DNA from: Deltaproteobacteria bacterium
GTDB taxonomy: Bacteria > UBA10199 > JACPAL01
Assembly: GCA_016180855.1 (NCBI GenBank)
Contig: JACPAL010000022.1
Location: 1 to 61,931, forward strand
Direction of reading: 5' to 3'
DNA length: 61,931 nt
Below are positions 17,670 through 26,664 of the stretch, piece after piece. Position 1 is the first letter of the stretch; every line of letters starts with the position of its first letter. The position numbers were made by a program, and so were the translations under genes. A model generated the notes under the pieces. It was not told where the DNA came from. It saw only the letters and a list, made by a program, of their open reading frames with translations, and did not search any database.

Positions 17670-18808
17670 AACGACTCGCTATACTTGGTAGTACAGGATC
17701 AATTGGACGGCAGGCACTTGATTTAGTGGCCCGTCACACGGACCGGTTTGCGGTTGAAGCACTTGTGGCCGGTGAAAACCTTGACCTCCTCTCAAACCAG
17801 ATCCGACAGTTTCATCCACATCTCGTTTCTGTGAGACGGGAGAGTGATGCCCGAATCCTCCGGTCGGCGTTTGGTTCAGGGCTTAGGGTTTTGTCGGGAG
17901 AGGAAGGGGCGGTCGAGATCGCCGTTGAGTCGAATGCCGATTTAGTCCTTTCCGCAATCGTTGGGGCCGCCGGCCTTAAACCGACGTACGTCGCGCTCCG
18001 AAAGGGGAGGGATGTTGCACTGGCCAACAAGGAGAGTCTGGTTATTGCTGGTGAATTGATGACGCGCGAGGCGCAGAAATCGGGAGCGAAGATACTGCCG
18101 GTTGACAGTGAGCACAGTGCAATTTTTCAATCACTCCAGGCCGGGCGCTACGAAGAGGTGAGTCGTCTGATCCTTACGGCGTCGGGTGGCCCTTTCTTTA
18201 CGCGCTCCAGAGATTCCATGGCGACCGTCACGGTCGAGGAGGCGCTCAAACATCCCAACTGGACGATGGGTTCCAAGATTACGATTGATAGTGCCACCCT
18301 CATGAACAAAGGGCTCGAGGTGATTGAGGCGCGATGGCTTTTTGGTTTTTCCGTGGGTCAGATCGATGTCCAGATCCATCCGCAAAGTATTATCCATTCG
18401 ATGGTAGAGTATAAAGATGGTTCGGTGATTGCCCAGATGGGGATGCCGGATATGCGTTGTGCCATCTCCTATGCCTTGGCTCATCCGGAGAGGATCGAAT
18501 CGGGTGTGGAGAGACTTGATCTCTCCCGGATTGGGTCGCTCACCTTTTTTCCACCCGATCTGGAAAAGTTTCCTTGTCTGAAACTTGCGTTTGAAGCGGG
18601 TCGGAAGGGTGGGGCGGCCCCAGCCGTTTTGAATGCGGCCAACGAGATCGCTGTGGGCCGCTTCTTAAAAGGGGAGATCGGATTTTTGAAAATCGCACAA
18701 TTGGTCGAAACAGCCCTGGAGAAACAGGGCGATGGAGATCTTCGTTCCCTGGAGGAGCTTGTGCAGATTGATCGATCGGCCAGGGAGTTGACGGAGACGC
18801 TTCAATGA
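17666..18808 (+). CDS. dxr: 1-deoxy-D-xylulose 5-phosphate reductoisomerase
   Basis: First committed step of the MEP isoprenoid pathway, NADPH-dependent. 380 residues. It has an N-terminal Rossmann motif (LAILGSTGSIGRQALD), ALANKESLVIAGE, the metal-site region LPVDSEHSAIFQ, and the mobile loop HPNWTMGSKITIDSATLMNK. It overlaps cdsA and rseP by 4 bp each, in the common cdsA-dxr-rseP order. Confidence 0.98.
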   Translation: MKRLAILGSTGSIGRQALDLVARHTDRFAVEALVAGENLDLLSNQIRQFHPHLVSVRRESDARILRSAFGSGLRVLSGEEGAVEIAVESNADLVLSAIVGAAGLKPTYVALRKGRDVALANKESLVIAGELMTREAQKSGAKILPVDSEHSAIFQSLQAGRYEEVSRLILTASGGPFFTRSRDSMATVTVEEALKHPNWTMGSKITIDSATLMNKGLEVIEARWLFGFSVGQIDVQIHPQSIIHSMVEYKDGSVIAQMGMPDMRCAISYALAHPERIESGVERLDLSRIGSLTFFPPDLEKFPCLKLAFEAGRKGGAAPAVLNAANEIAVGRFLKGEIGFLKIAQLVETALEKQGDGDLRSLEELVQIDRSARELTETLQ

Positions 18809-20163
18809 CCCTCTTTTATTTTATCATCGCGTTGGGGATCCTGATCTTTATCCACGAGCTGGGGCATTTCCTTGTTGCCAAGAAGAGGGGCATAGGCGTT
18901 GAAAAGTTCTCCTTGGGTTTCGGTCCCAAACTGGTCAGTTTTAAAAAGGGAGAAACGACATACATGGTCTCCGCCCTTCCGCTGGGGGGGTACGTCAAGC
19001 TACGCGGAGAAGAGCCCCAGGAATCGGAACCAAATGATCCGACCTCTTATGCCGCGCGTCCTCTCTCCCACCGGTTGAGTGTTGTTTTTGCGGGGCCGTT
19101 CATGAATCTACTCTTGGCCGTCCTGATCATGCCGGTTGTCTTTATGATCGGTCGGAGCGAACCGCAATTCTGGCAGGAGCCCGCAATGGTCACGGCGGTC
19201 CGTAGAGACTCTCCAGCTCAAAAAATTGGGATCGTCTCGGGGGATCGTATTGTAGCGATTGACGGCAAGGAGATCGGGGCGTGGCGCGAGCTCATGAATG
19301 AAGTTTTGATTCGACCGGAACAGACGATCGAGGTGGAATGGGAGCGCGGTTCCGAGCGCATTCGGAGAGAGGTGACGGTGGCCAAGGACCGGGAGACGCG
19401 CGGAGGATATCTTGGTATCGAGCCGATTTTTTTCATCGGGAATGAGGCGATTGTCGATGGAGTGATTCCCGGAAGCCCGGCGGAAAAGGCGGGCCTCCAA
19501 TTAGAGGACGAAATTTTGGAGATTGATGGGAAGCCGGTGAGTGACTGGGTTGATATGTCTGAAAAGGTCGGCCTGGCTGCAGGGAAGACGGTCCAGATTC
19601 TTTTCAGGCGCTCTGGCGAGGCCCAAGAGGTCGGGCTGACGCCGGTTCGTGACGAAGGGAGCGGTCGCTGGATGATCGGGATCCGGAAAGATTTTGAAAA
19701 GAGGGCCGGCCCACAGGTGATGCGAAAATACCCGTTTTTTGAGGCGATCCGGCTTGGGACTGAGGAGAATCTGAAGCTCTCCGGTCTCACGGTGACTATT
19801 TTGGGGCGATTATTGTCGTTTCAGCTCTCCTACAAAACGCTGGGGGGACCGATCCGCATCGCCCAGGCATCGGCTGCCGCCGCCAAGAGTGGCCTTTCCC
19901 ATTTCCTTTATTTCATTGCCTTTCTCTCGCTGCAACTCGGCATCCTGAATTTTCTTCCGATCCCCGTTCTGGATGGGGGGCATATCCTCTTTATGGGGAT
20001 TGAAGCGGTCATCAGGCGACCTGTTTCCAATCGCCTGCGCATGGTGGCGGACCAGGTCGGTTTTGCCCTCCTGTTGACCCTCATGGCGCTCGTAACGTTG
20101 CACGATGTTGATTCCGTCTGGGGGTTTGGAAAGATCCTGGAGTGGGTCAAGACTTTATTGTGA
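18805..20163 (+). CDS. rseP: RIP site-2 zinc metalloprotease RseP
   Basis: Intramembrane protease that in characterised bacteria cleaves anti-sigma factors in the envelope stress response. 452 residues. The zinc motif HELGHF is at about 17-22 in the first membrane helix. Two PDZ domains lie in the middle, and the third zinc ligand region is NFLPIPVLDGGH near residue 380. Full length. A GTAC-core palindrome begins immediately after its TGA stop. Confidence 0.96.
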   Translation: MTLFYFIIALGILIFIHELGHFLVAKKRGIGVEKFSLGFGPKLVSFKKGETTYMVSALPLGGYVKLRGEEPQESEPNDPTSYAARPLSHRLSVVFAGPFMNLLLAVLIMPVVFMIGRSEPQFWQEPAMVTAVRRDSPAQKIGIVSGDRIVAIDGKEIGAWRELMNEVLIRPEQTIEVEWERGSERIRREVTVAKDRETRGGYLGIEPIFFIGNEAIVDGVIPGSPAEKAGLQLEDEILEIDGKPVSDWVDMSEKVGLAAGKTVQILFRRSGEAQEVGLTPVRDEGSGRWMIGIRKDFEKRAGPQVMRKYPFFEAIRLGTEENLKLSGLTVTILGRLLSFQLSYKTLGGPIRIAQASAAAAKSGLSHFLYFIAFLSLQLGILNFLPIPVLDGGHILFMGIEAVIRRPVSNRLRMVADQVGFALLLTLMALVTLHDVDSVWGFGKILEWVKTLL

Positions 20164-20287
20164 TAACCTCTCAAAAAGGTCCAGATGCAAGGCAGGCCAA
20201 CGAGGCGCGACGCAGGCGTACTTGCGGTTGTACGTTGAGGAGCGTCCGAGGCGGCCAACGCTGCAGATGGGCCTTTTTCAGAGGTTA
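20164..20287. repeat. GTAC-core palindromic repeat, copy A
   Basis: A 124-bp imperfect palindrome that exactly fills the gap between the rseP stop and the tsaB start. The outer arms TAACCTCT/AGAGGTTA are perfect, followed by AAAAAGG(T/C)CCA(G/T)... on the complement. The centre reads GCGTACTTGCGGTTGTACGT. As RNA it would form a long hairpin that could act as an operon attenuator or terminator. Related copies are at 27.4, 41.8 and 46.4 kb. Confidence 0.8.
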
Positions 20288-20290
20288 TTT

Positions 20291-21031
20291 GTGAAGATTT
20301 TAGCGGTTGATACCTCTACACTGACCGGTAGCGTTGCCCTCCTCTTTGAGGAGGAAAAACAACTCAAAACTATTGGTGAGATCACCCTCTCGGTTTCTAC
20401 CGTCCATTCCGAACGGCTCCTCCCTGCCCTTCAACGCCTCCTGGAAGAGGCCGGAGCCTCTCTCGCCGAGATCGACCTTTTTGGTGTGGCGCACGGCCCC
20501 GGCTCCTTTACAGGCCTTAGGATCGGGATGGCAACGGTTCAGGGGCTCTCTCTCTCGACTGGAAAGCCGGCCATTGGTGTCTCCAGTCTCGAGACGCTCG
20601 CGATGAACGCCGTTCTTCATGACGGTTTGGTCGTGCCGATGTTCGATGCACGACGGGGAGAGGTCTACTCGGCCGTTTACAAGGCGAATGGTGCGAGGCG
20701 GAGGGGGCTCGAATCGGTTGAACCGGAGGTCGCTGTTTCCCCGGAAAAATTTCTGGAGCTCCTTTCTTTGAGGGATGAGCCGACCTTCCTCATGATTGGG
20801 AGGGGGGCCGAGGTCTATCGAACAGTCATCCTTGAGAGGTTGGGGTCAAGGGCGCTCTTTGCCCCGGCCTTGCTGAACATCCCCCGTGCCTCCCATGTCG
20901 GTTTGTTGGCTTGGGAGGGCGCTTCTGAGAACAGACCGGCTCGTGAAAATCCTCTTTCACCACGCTACCTTCGGAGCGCCGAAATAACATTTCCAAAACC
21001 CACCAAAATTTTAGGCAACCATTTCGGGTAA
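20291..21031 (+). CDS. tsaB: tRNA t6A modification protein TsaB
   Basis: Partner of TsaD in making threonylcarbamoyl-adenosine at tRNA position 37. 246 residues from GTG 20291. The N-terminus KILAVDTSTLTGS and the GPGSFTGLRIGMATVQGL motif are diagnostic. The reading frame is open further upstream, but that part would translate the palindromic repeat, so the GTG directly after the repeat is the better start. No strong ribosome-binding site is seen; the repeat arm (AGAGG) may supply one. Confidence 0.93.
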   Translation: MKILAVDTSTLTGSVALLFEEEKQLKTIGEITLSVSTVHSERLLPALQRLLEEAGASLAEIDLFGVAHGPGSFTGLRIGMATVQGLSLSTGKPAIGVSSLETLAMNAVLHDGLVVPMFDARRGEVYSAVYKANGARRRGLESVEPEVAVSPEKFLELLSLRDEPTFLMIGRGAEVYRTVILERLGSRALFAPALLNIPRASHVGLLAWEGASENRPARENPLSPRYLRSAEITFPKPTKILGNHFG

Positions 21032-21088
21032 AAGGCGATAATCTAACCAGATGTATTGTTCATTATTTTTACAAAAGCAGGAGGTACT

Positions 21089-21319
21089 ATGTCGTTAACA
21101 GTTGCTGACAGAATCGTTGACTGCGAGATTTGTTGGACGCAGAGAGAGTTGCCAGCAATAGCTCCACGTGTTGCGAGGATGGCCATCACCGAACCCTCGG
21201 CAGCGTTGGCTCGTCTCACTGCCAATACCCCATTTACGGTTGGAAGCTATATGAGGATCGCTGCCTTTTTTGGCGCTATTGCGGCGGCGGGCTGGCTTTC
21301 CTCAAGATCTAAAGGTTAG
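21089..21319 (+). CDS. Small membrane protein, unknown
   Basis: 76 residues, unrecognised. A very good ribosome-binding site (AGGAGGT) sits 5 bp before ATG 21089. The C-terminal part (YMRIAAFFGAIAAAGWL) is a plausible single transmembrane helix ending in a basic tail. The N-terminal half has two cysteines (DCEIC). It stands alone between tsaB and ilvB. It is supported only by the ribosome-binding site, length and hydrophobic segment. Confidence 0.5.
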   Translation: MSLTVADRIVDCEICWTQRELPAIAPRVARMAITEPSAALARLTANTPFTVGSYMRIAAFFGAIAAAGWLSSRSKG

Positions 21320-21482
21320 TAATATCTGAAATCTTAAAAGGGGGATTTCATGGCGACAGGCCCCACACGCTTTCAACTCACCCTCTTTCAAAAGGTTGCT
21401 TGACAAGAATTTCTAAAAAATGCGAGATTTCAATAACTTATAGGACAACCAGGAGAATTTTTGATGACCCAGAAAATGATTT

Positions 21483-23159
21483 TTGAAGGCGTTGGAGGAT
21501 CTGGGGGTTGAGTATCTCTTTGGCTACCCGGGCGGCGTTGTTCTTTATATCTATGATGAAATCCACAAGCAGAAAAAAATCAAACATATTTTGGTTCGCC
21601 ACGAGCAGGGGGCAACCCACATGGCGGATGGTTATGCCCGTGTGACCGGAAAACCAGGTGTTGTTCTTGTAACCTCTGGTCCTGCGGCGACCAATACCGT
21701 AACCGGTTTAACGACGGCGATGATGGATTCGGTCCCGATCGTCTGTTTTACTGGTCAGGTGCCGGTCCAACTGATCGGCAATGATGCGTTTCAGGAGTGT
21801 GACATCGTCGGGATCACCCGCACCTGCACAAAACACAACTATCTCGTGAAGGATGTGAAGGATCTCGAGCGGATCATCCATCAGGCGTTCTACATCGCAA
21901 CGAGCGGGAGGCCGGGGCCGGTGCTTGTCGATATCCCGAAGGATGTCAGCATGGCGATGACGGAGTATCAGGGGATTAAAAAAGTTGAGCTTCGAGGCTA
22001 CAAGCCCAAGAAGGTTCCCGCCCAAGGGCCACTGGAGGAGGCGGTTGAGTTGATTTTTAAGTCAAACAAACCGGTTCTCTATATGGGGGGTGGCGTTGTG
22101 GCCTCCGGGGCCTCCGGCATTGTAACGGAATTCGCCGATCTTTTGGGTATTCCAGTTACGATGACGCTGATGGGGCTCGGTGGTTTTCCGGGCGATAATC
22201 CGCTTTGTTTGGGGATGCTCGGGATGCATGGCGGTTATTGGGCGAACATGGCGATGAACAACTCCGATCTCCTGATCGCGCTCGGTCCACGATTTGATGA
22301 TCGTGTGACGGGCGATCTCAAAAAGTTTGCGGTTCATGCGAAAAAGATCCATCTGGATATCGATGCCAGCTCGATTGGGAAGATCGTCAATGTTGATATC
22401 GGCCTCGTCGGAGATGCCAAGGAAGTCGTGAGCAAGATCGTTTCCCTTGCAAAGAAAGATCCCGAACGGGTGCGCAGGTATCGGAACAGTCTTAAGCCGT
22501 GGAAAGAGCAGATCCAGAGGTGGCAGAAGGAACATCCCCTCTATTACCCGCAGGAGATCGGTGGTACTCTTCGCCCCCAGTATGTCATCCAAAAAATTTA
22601 TGAGGCAACAAAAGGGGAGGCGATCATCACGACCGATGTTGGTCAGCACCAGATGTGGACGGCGCAGATCTATAAATTTAATGGCCCCCGCCGCTGGTGC
22701 ACATCGGGAGGACTTGGAACCATGGGCTTTGGACTCCCTGCCGCGATCGGGGCCCAGCTCGCTTATCCTAACGATACCGTTTTCTGCATTTCAGGAGATG
22801 GGTCCATCCAGATGAATATCCAGGAGCTCGCAACGGCGGTTCAAAACAAACTGCCGGTCAAGGTGGCGATCATCAACAATTTCTATCTGGGGATGGTTCG
22901 GCAATGGCAGCAGTTCTTTTATGAACGGCGGTATTCAGAATCGGAGATGCTCGCGATGCCCGACTTTGTAAAATTGGCGGAGAGTTATGGGGCGGTCGGT
23001 TTTTTGGTTAAAAAACCGTCAGAGGTTGAGACGGTTTTGAAGGAGTCGCTCAAGATTAAAGACAGGCCGGTTCTCATCGATTTCCATGTGGTGAAGGAAG
23101 AGAACGTTATGCCGATGGTCCCGGCGGGCAAAGGATTGGATGAGATGTTGTTAGCATAG
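21483..23159 (+). CDS. ilvB: Acetolactate synthase large subunit (frame break at 5' end)
   Basis: ThDP-dependent enzyme of branched-chain amino-acid synthesis. About 558 residues are readable from TTG 21483. Motifs are YLFGYPGG with the catalytic Glu in RHEQGATHMADGYAR, GLGTMGFGLPAAIGA, and the ThDP/Mg site GDGSIQMNIQEL...NN. The natural start is probably ATG 21464, which has AGGAG 8 bp upstream, but that frame stops at 21509. Removing one T from the T5 run at 21480-21484 joins MTQKMI to LKALEDLG. The break is therefore one base, either a sequence error or a real frameshift. Confidence 0.93.
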   Translation: MKALEDLGVEYLFGYPGGVVLYIYDEIHKQKKIKHILVRHEQGATHMADGYARVTGKPGVVLVTSGPAATNTVTGLTTAMMDSVPIVCFTGQVPVQLIGNDAFQECDIVGITRTCTKHNYLVKDVKDLERIIHQAFYIATSGRPGPVLVDIPKDVSMAMTEYQGIKKVELRGYKPKKVPAQGPLEEAVELIFKSNKPVLYMGGGVVASGASGIVTEFADLLGIPVTMTLMGLGGFPGDNPLCLGMLGMHGGYWANMAMNNSDLLIALGPRFDDRVTGDLKKFAVHAKKIHLDIDASSIGKIVNVDIGLVGDAKEVVSKIVSLAKKDPERVRRYRNSLKPWKEQIQRWQKEHPLYYPQEIGGTLRPQYVIQKIYEATKGEAIITTDVGQHQMWTAQIYKFNGPRRWCTSGGLGTMGFGLPAAIGAQLAYPNDTVFCISGDGSIQMNIQELATAVQNKLPVKVAIINNFYLGMVRQWQQFFYERRYSESEMLAMPDFVKLAESYGAVGFLVKKPSEVETVLKESLKIKDRPVLIDFHVVKEENVMPMVPAGKGLDEMLLA

Positions 23160-23193
23160 GGGGAAGGGTTAGCGATAAGGGCAGGGAAATTCT

Positions 23194-23706
23194 ATGGAGA
23201 AAAGACACACGATCTCTGTTTTGGTCGAAAACGAATTTGGTGTCCTGGCCCGGATTGCGGGACTCTTTGCGCAGAAGGGGTACAACATTGAAAGCCTCTC
23301 GGTCTCGCCGACAACCGATGCAACCCTCTCACGAATGACGATTGTGACGGTTGGAAACGATCATGTTGTTCAACAGATTATCAAACAGCTGGATAAATTG
23401 ATTAACGTACTTCGGGTGGAAGATCTTTCACACGAGAAGCATGTGACCCGGGAGCTGTTTCTTGTTAAATTAGAAGGTCGATCACGCTCTCGGTCCGAGG
23501 CGGAAAAGCTTGCGCTGGAGATGGGGGGAAAACTGATCGATTACAGCGCTGCAGCATTCGTTGTCGAGGTGACCGGAAACGAGGAGGAAGGGACTTCCTG
23601 CCTTGAGAAACTTAAAAAGCAGGGGATTCTTGAAGTCGTAAGAACGGGCGTAATCGCCGTTCAGCGGGGTGAGCATGTCCTCGTCTCTCCGAAGGAGAAA
23701 TTATAA
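23194..23706 (+). CDS. ilvH: Acetolactate synthase small (regulatory) subunit
   Basis: 170 residues. The N-terminal ACT domain (HTISVLVENEFGVLARIAGLF...GYNIESLSV) binds valine for feedback inhibition in characterised homologues. The C-terminal regulatory domain includes RELFLVKLEGRSRSRSE. It lies 34 bp after ilvB. The stop overlaps the psd start by 1 bp. ilvC, often next in related clusters, is absent here. Confidence 0.96.
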   Translation: MEKRHTISVLVENEFGVLARIAGLFAQKGYNIESLSVSPTTDATLSRMTIVTVGNDHVVQQIIKQLDKLINVLRVEDLSHEKHVTRELFLVKLEGRSRSRSEAEKLALEMGGKLIDYSAAAFVVEVTGNEEEGTSCLEKLKKQGILEVVRTGVIAVQRGEHVLVSPKEKL

Positions 23707-24326
23707 TGGTTAAGGAAGGGTATCCTTTTCTCTTGGCGGGGCTCCTTTTAGCCGTCCCCTTCCTGGTTTGGGGCGGGCCTTGGGGTTTGTTGGCCCTTAG
23801 TATTCCGTTTTATGTGGTCTGGTTTTTTAGAAATCCCAGGAGAGTGCCCCCTTCCGATGAAAAGAGTCTGCTGTCACCTGCTGATGGGAAAATCATTTTT
23901 GTGGGAGAGGTCGAGGAGCAGAGATATCTCGAAAAGAAGATGCAAAAGGTCAGCATCTTTATGTCTCCTGTTGATGTCCATGTGAATCGGATTCCGATCA
24001 CCGGCCAGATCAAGGGGATTTATTATAACAAAGGGAAATATTTCTCTGCCTTCAAGGAGAAGGCGTCTCTTGATAATGAACAGAACGCCGTTTCGATGGA
24101 GTCGACAGGGGGGTATCCGATCCTCTTTGTCCAGATTGCCGGTTTTTTGGCAAGAAGGATTGTTTGTTATCTGAAAGTAGGTGATAATGTCCGTCGCGGT
24201 GAGCGGTATGGGCTGATTCGTTTCGGTTCACGAATGGATGTGTATATGCCGACCGATTTTAAGCTGACTGTCAACCTGGGGGAGAGAGTACGGGGTGGTG
24301 AGACCATCCTGGGGAGGCTTTTATGA
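23706..24326 (+). CDS. psd: Phosphatidylserine decarboxylase (short type)
   Basis: Makes phosphatidylethanolamine. 206 residues, the compact type of proenzyme. Two N-terminal hydrophobic stretches are followed by SPADGKIIFVGEV and the DVHVNRIPITGQIKG region. Self-cleavage to the pyruvoyl form would occur at the serine in IRFGSRMDVYMP near the C-terminus. The gene overlaps pssA by 4 bp. Confidence 0.95.
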   Translation: MVKEGYPFLLAGLLLAVPFLVWGGPWGLLALSIPFYVVWFFRNPRRVPPSDEKSLLSPADGKIIFVGEVEEQRYLEKKMQKVSIFMSPVDVHVNRIPITGQIKGIYYNKGKYFSAFKEKASLDNEQNAVSMESTGGYPILFVQIAGFLARRIVCYLKVGDNVRRGERYGLIRFGSRMDVYMPTDFKLTVNLGERVRGGETILGRLL

Positions 24327-25150
24327 AAAGGATTCCATTGTCGCGAGGAGTGGCTCTGCTGCCAAATCTGTTCACGACCGGCAGCCTTTTCTGCGGTTTT
24401 TATGCGATGGTTCGTGCGATCTCAGGTGATTTTTTTGATGCGGCCCTGGCGATCGGTTTCTGTTCCCTCTTTGATATGCTCGACGGCCGGATTGCCCGGA
24501 TGACAAAGAGCGAGAGCGATTTTGGGGTGGAATATGATTCGCTGGTTGATCTCTCCTCTTTTGGCATTGCCCCCGGTATCCTCATTTATGTCTGGAGCCT
24601 TGCCGATTTTCAGCGCATCGGCTGGCTTGCGGTCTTTTTGTATGTCGCTTGTGCTGCCCTGCGGCTTGCCCGGTTTAATGTCCAGCTGCAGTCGGTTGAA
24701 AAGAAACGGTTTCAGGGGCTACCCACTCCCGCTGCTGCCCTTTTGCTGGCGAGTCTTGTCCTTCTCTACGAGAGTGGATATGGACCGGACGGATTTAAAG
24801 GGTCATTGAGTGTTGGATTGACCTTTCTCTTAGGACCCCTCATGGTCAGCCAGATTCGATATCGGAGCTTCAAAGATCTTGATCTGAAGAGCCCAAACGC
24901 CTTTTATTTTCTCGTAGCAGCGGTTGGATTAATTCTTGTCCTCGCCCTTCATCCGGAGTTCATGCCTTTTATTGTTTTTTCTACGTATGTCCTTTCAGGT
25001 CCGGCAGAGGAGATTTTGTTCTTAAGGAAGAAGGCGGGCGAGGCCGTTTCTGCAAAATTGCGTCGAAAACACTGGCCAAAGGCAAATCTGGTCTCGCTTG
25101 AGGGGAAGAGAAGGGAATCATACCATGAGGGATCGGGTAAAGATCTTTGA
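24323..25150 (+). CDS. pssA: CDP-diacylglycerol-serine O-phosphatidyltransferase
   Basis: Makes phosphatidylserine from CDP-diacylglycerol and serine, the substrate of Psd. 275 residues with several transmembrane helices. The CDP-alcohol phosphotransferase motif is intact as DMLDGRIARMTKSESDFGVE followed by YDSLVD (DG..AR...G...D...D). The basic C-terminal tail overlaps the leuA start by about 26 bp. Confidence 0.96.
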   Translation: MKRIPLSRGVALLPNLFTTGSLFCGFYAMVRAISGDFFDAALAIGFCSLFDMLDGRIARMTKSESDFGVEYDSLVDLSSFGIAPGILIYVWSLADFQRIGWLAVFLYVACAALRLARFNVQLQSVEKKRFQGLPTPAAALLLASLVLLYESGYGPDGFKGSLSVGLTFLLGPLMVSQIRYRSFKDLDLKSPNAFYFLVAAVGLILVLALHPEFMPFIVFSTYVLSGPAEEILFLRKKAGEAVSAKLRRKHWPKANLVSLEGKRRESYHEGSGKDL

Positions 25151-26660
25151 TACGACCCTCCGCGATGGGGAACAGTCGCCCGGTTACAGCATGAATCTTG
25201 ATGAGAAGCTTCGGATGGCCCACCAGTTGGCCCGTCTGGGGGTGGATGTCATCGAGGCCGGTTTCCCGATCGCCTCACCGGGGGATTTTGAGTCCGTTCG
25301 TCGGGTCGCGGAGGAGGTCAAGGGGCCTATTATTTGCGGTCTTGCACGGGCAAATTCACTCGATATTGACCGGTGCTGGGAGGCGGTCAAGATTGCGGAA
25401 CGACCCAGGATTCACGTCTTTCTCGCAACCTCTGATATTCATCTAAAACACAAATTGAGGATGACGCGGGATGAGGCGCTTGAAGAGGCGGTGAAGGGGG
25501 TCCAGTTGGCCAGGAGCTTTACGCAGGATGTCGAGTTCTCTGCGGAGGATGCCACCCGGAGCGATCCGGACTATCTGGCCGAAGTTTTTCAGGCCGTCAT
25601 AGAGGCAGGGGCGACGACGCTGAATGTCCCCGATACCGTGGGATATACCTTCCCGCTGGAATATTCGAAGCTGATCCACTTCCTGAAGGAAAAAATTCCC
25701 AGTAGTGGACAGGCGACGATTAGTGTTCATTGTCACAATGATCTGGGGCTCTCCGTTGCCAACTCGCTGGCGGCGGTCCAGGCCGGTGCCCGGCAAGTGG
25801 AATGCACGATTAACGGAATTGGCGAGAGGGCGGGAAATGCCTCTTTGGAAGAGATTGTGATGGCGCTTAAGGTTCGTGAGGAGGCGCTGGGCCTGGAGAC
25901 AGGGATTGAGACAACGCAACTCTACCCCGCAAGCCGCCTCCTCGCCCATATCACCGGTATTGGAGTCCAGCCAAACAAGGCGATCGTTGGAGCAAACGCC
26001 TTTGCCCACGAGTCAGGGATCCATCAGGCCGGCCTGCTGAGGTCCGAGTTGACTTATTCGATCATGACGCCCGCCCAGGTTGGCCTGACGGCGCACCAAT
26101 ACGTGATGGGAAAACACTCGGGGCGGAATGCGTTTCGAGAAAAGCTCAAGGCGATGGGACATGAGCTTACACCGGAACAGTTTGAGAGTGCCTTCATAAA
26201 GATGAAGGAGCTTGCCGATAAAAAGAAACGGGTTTTTGATGAGGACATCGACGCGATTGTGGCGAGTCTGCTGACTCAAGGAGAGGAGAGATACTCGCTT
26301 GAGGAGATCAGAATTCAGAGCGGAACCCGCATGATACCAAAGGCAACCGTGATACTACGGGTGAATGGCAAGCGACGGATGGCCTCAGCAAAGGGTGATG
26401 GACCAGTCGACGCCGCCTTTTCGGCAATTAGAAAACTGACCAAGTTCAAAGGGGCCCTTTCCAAATTTAATATTAATGCGGTGACGGGTGGGACGGATGC
26501 CCAGGGAGAGGTGACCGTTGCCCTGGAAGAGAAAGGGAAGACAGTTCGTGGCATCGGTTCGCACACCGATATTGTCATTGCTTCCGTAAAGGCGTTTCTT
26601 GTGGCGCTCAATCGGCTTGATTCAACCTCTAAACGGCTTCATCCGCAGGAGGGGGTTTAG
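25125..26660 (+). CDS. leuA: 2-isopropylmalate synthase
   Basis: First step of leucine synthesis. 511 residues from ATG 25125; an earlier in-frame start at 25098 adds nine unconserved residues. The TIM barrel has FDTTLRDGEQSPGYSM near the N-terminus and the metal-binding SVHCHNDLGLS. The C-terminal LeuA regulatory domain (IQSGTRMIPKATVILRV...) is complete, so leucine feedback is expected. The stop lies 4 bp from the stop of a convergent membrane protein gene. Confidence 0.97.
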   Translation: MRDRVKIFDTTLRDGEQSPGYSMNLDEKLRMAHQLARLGVDVIEAGFPIASPGDFESVRRVAEEVKGPIICGLARANSLDIDRCWEAVKIAERPRIHVFLATSDIHLKHKLRMTRDEALEEAVKGVQLARSFTQDVEFSAEDATRSDPDYLAEVFQAVIEAGATTLNVPDTVGYTFPLEYSKLIHFLKEKIPSSGQATISVHCHNDLGLSVANSLAAVQAGARQVECTINGIGERAGNASLEEIVMALKVREEALGLETGIETTQLYPASRLLAHITGIGVQPNKAIVGANAFAHESGIHQAGLLRSELTYSIMTPAQVGLTAHQYVMGKHSGRNAFREKLKAMGHELTPEQFESAFIKMKELADKKKRVFDEDIDAIVASLLTQGEERYSLEEIRIQSGTRMIPKATVILRVNGKRRMASAKGDGPVDAAFSAIRKLTKFKGALSKFNINAVTGGTDAQGEVTVALEEKGKTVRGIGSHTDIVIASVKAFLVALNRLDSTSKRLHPQEGV

Positions 26661-26664
26661 TTCT

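Noticed and set aside
20105-20290. N-terminal extension of tsaB
   Set aside because: It translates rseP and the palindromic repeat; the GTG at 20291 gives the normal TsaB N-terminus.
21400-21428. Promoter for ilvB at TTGACA 21400
   Set aside because: The -35 is perfect but no acceptable -10 lies 16-18 bp downstream, so it is not called.
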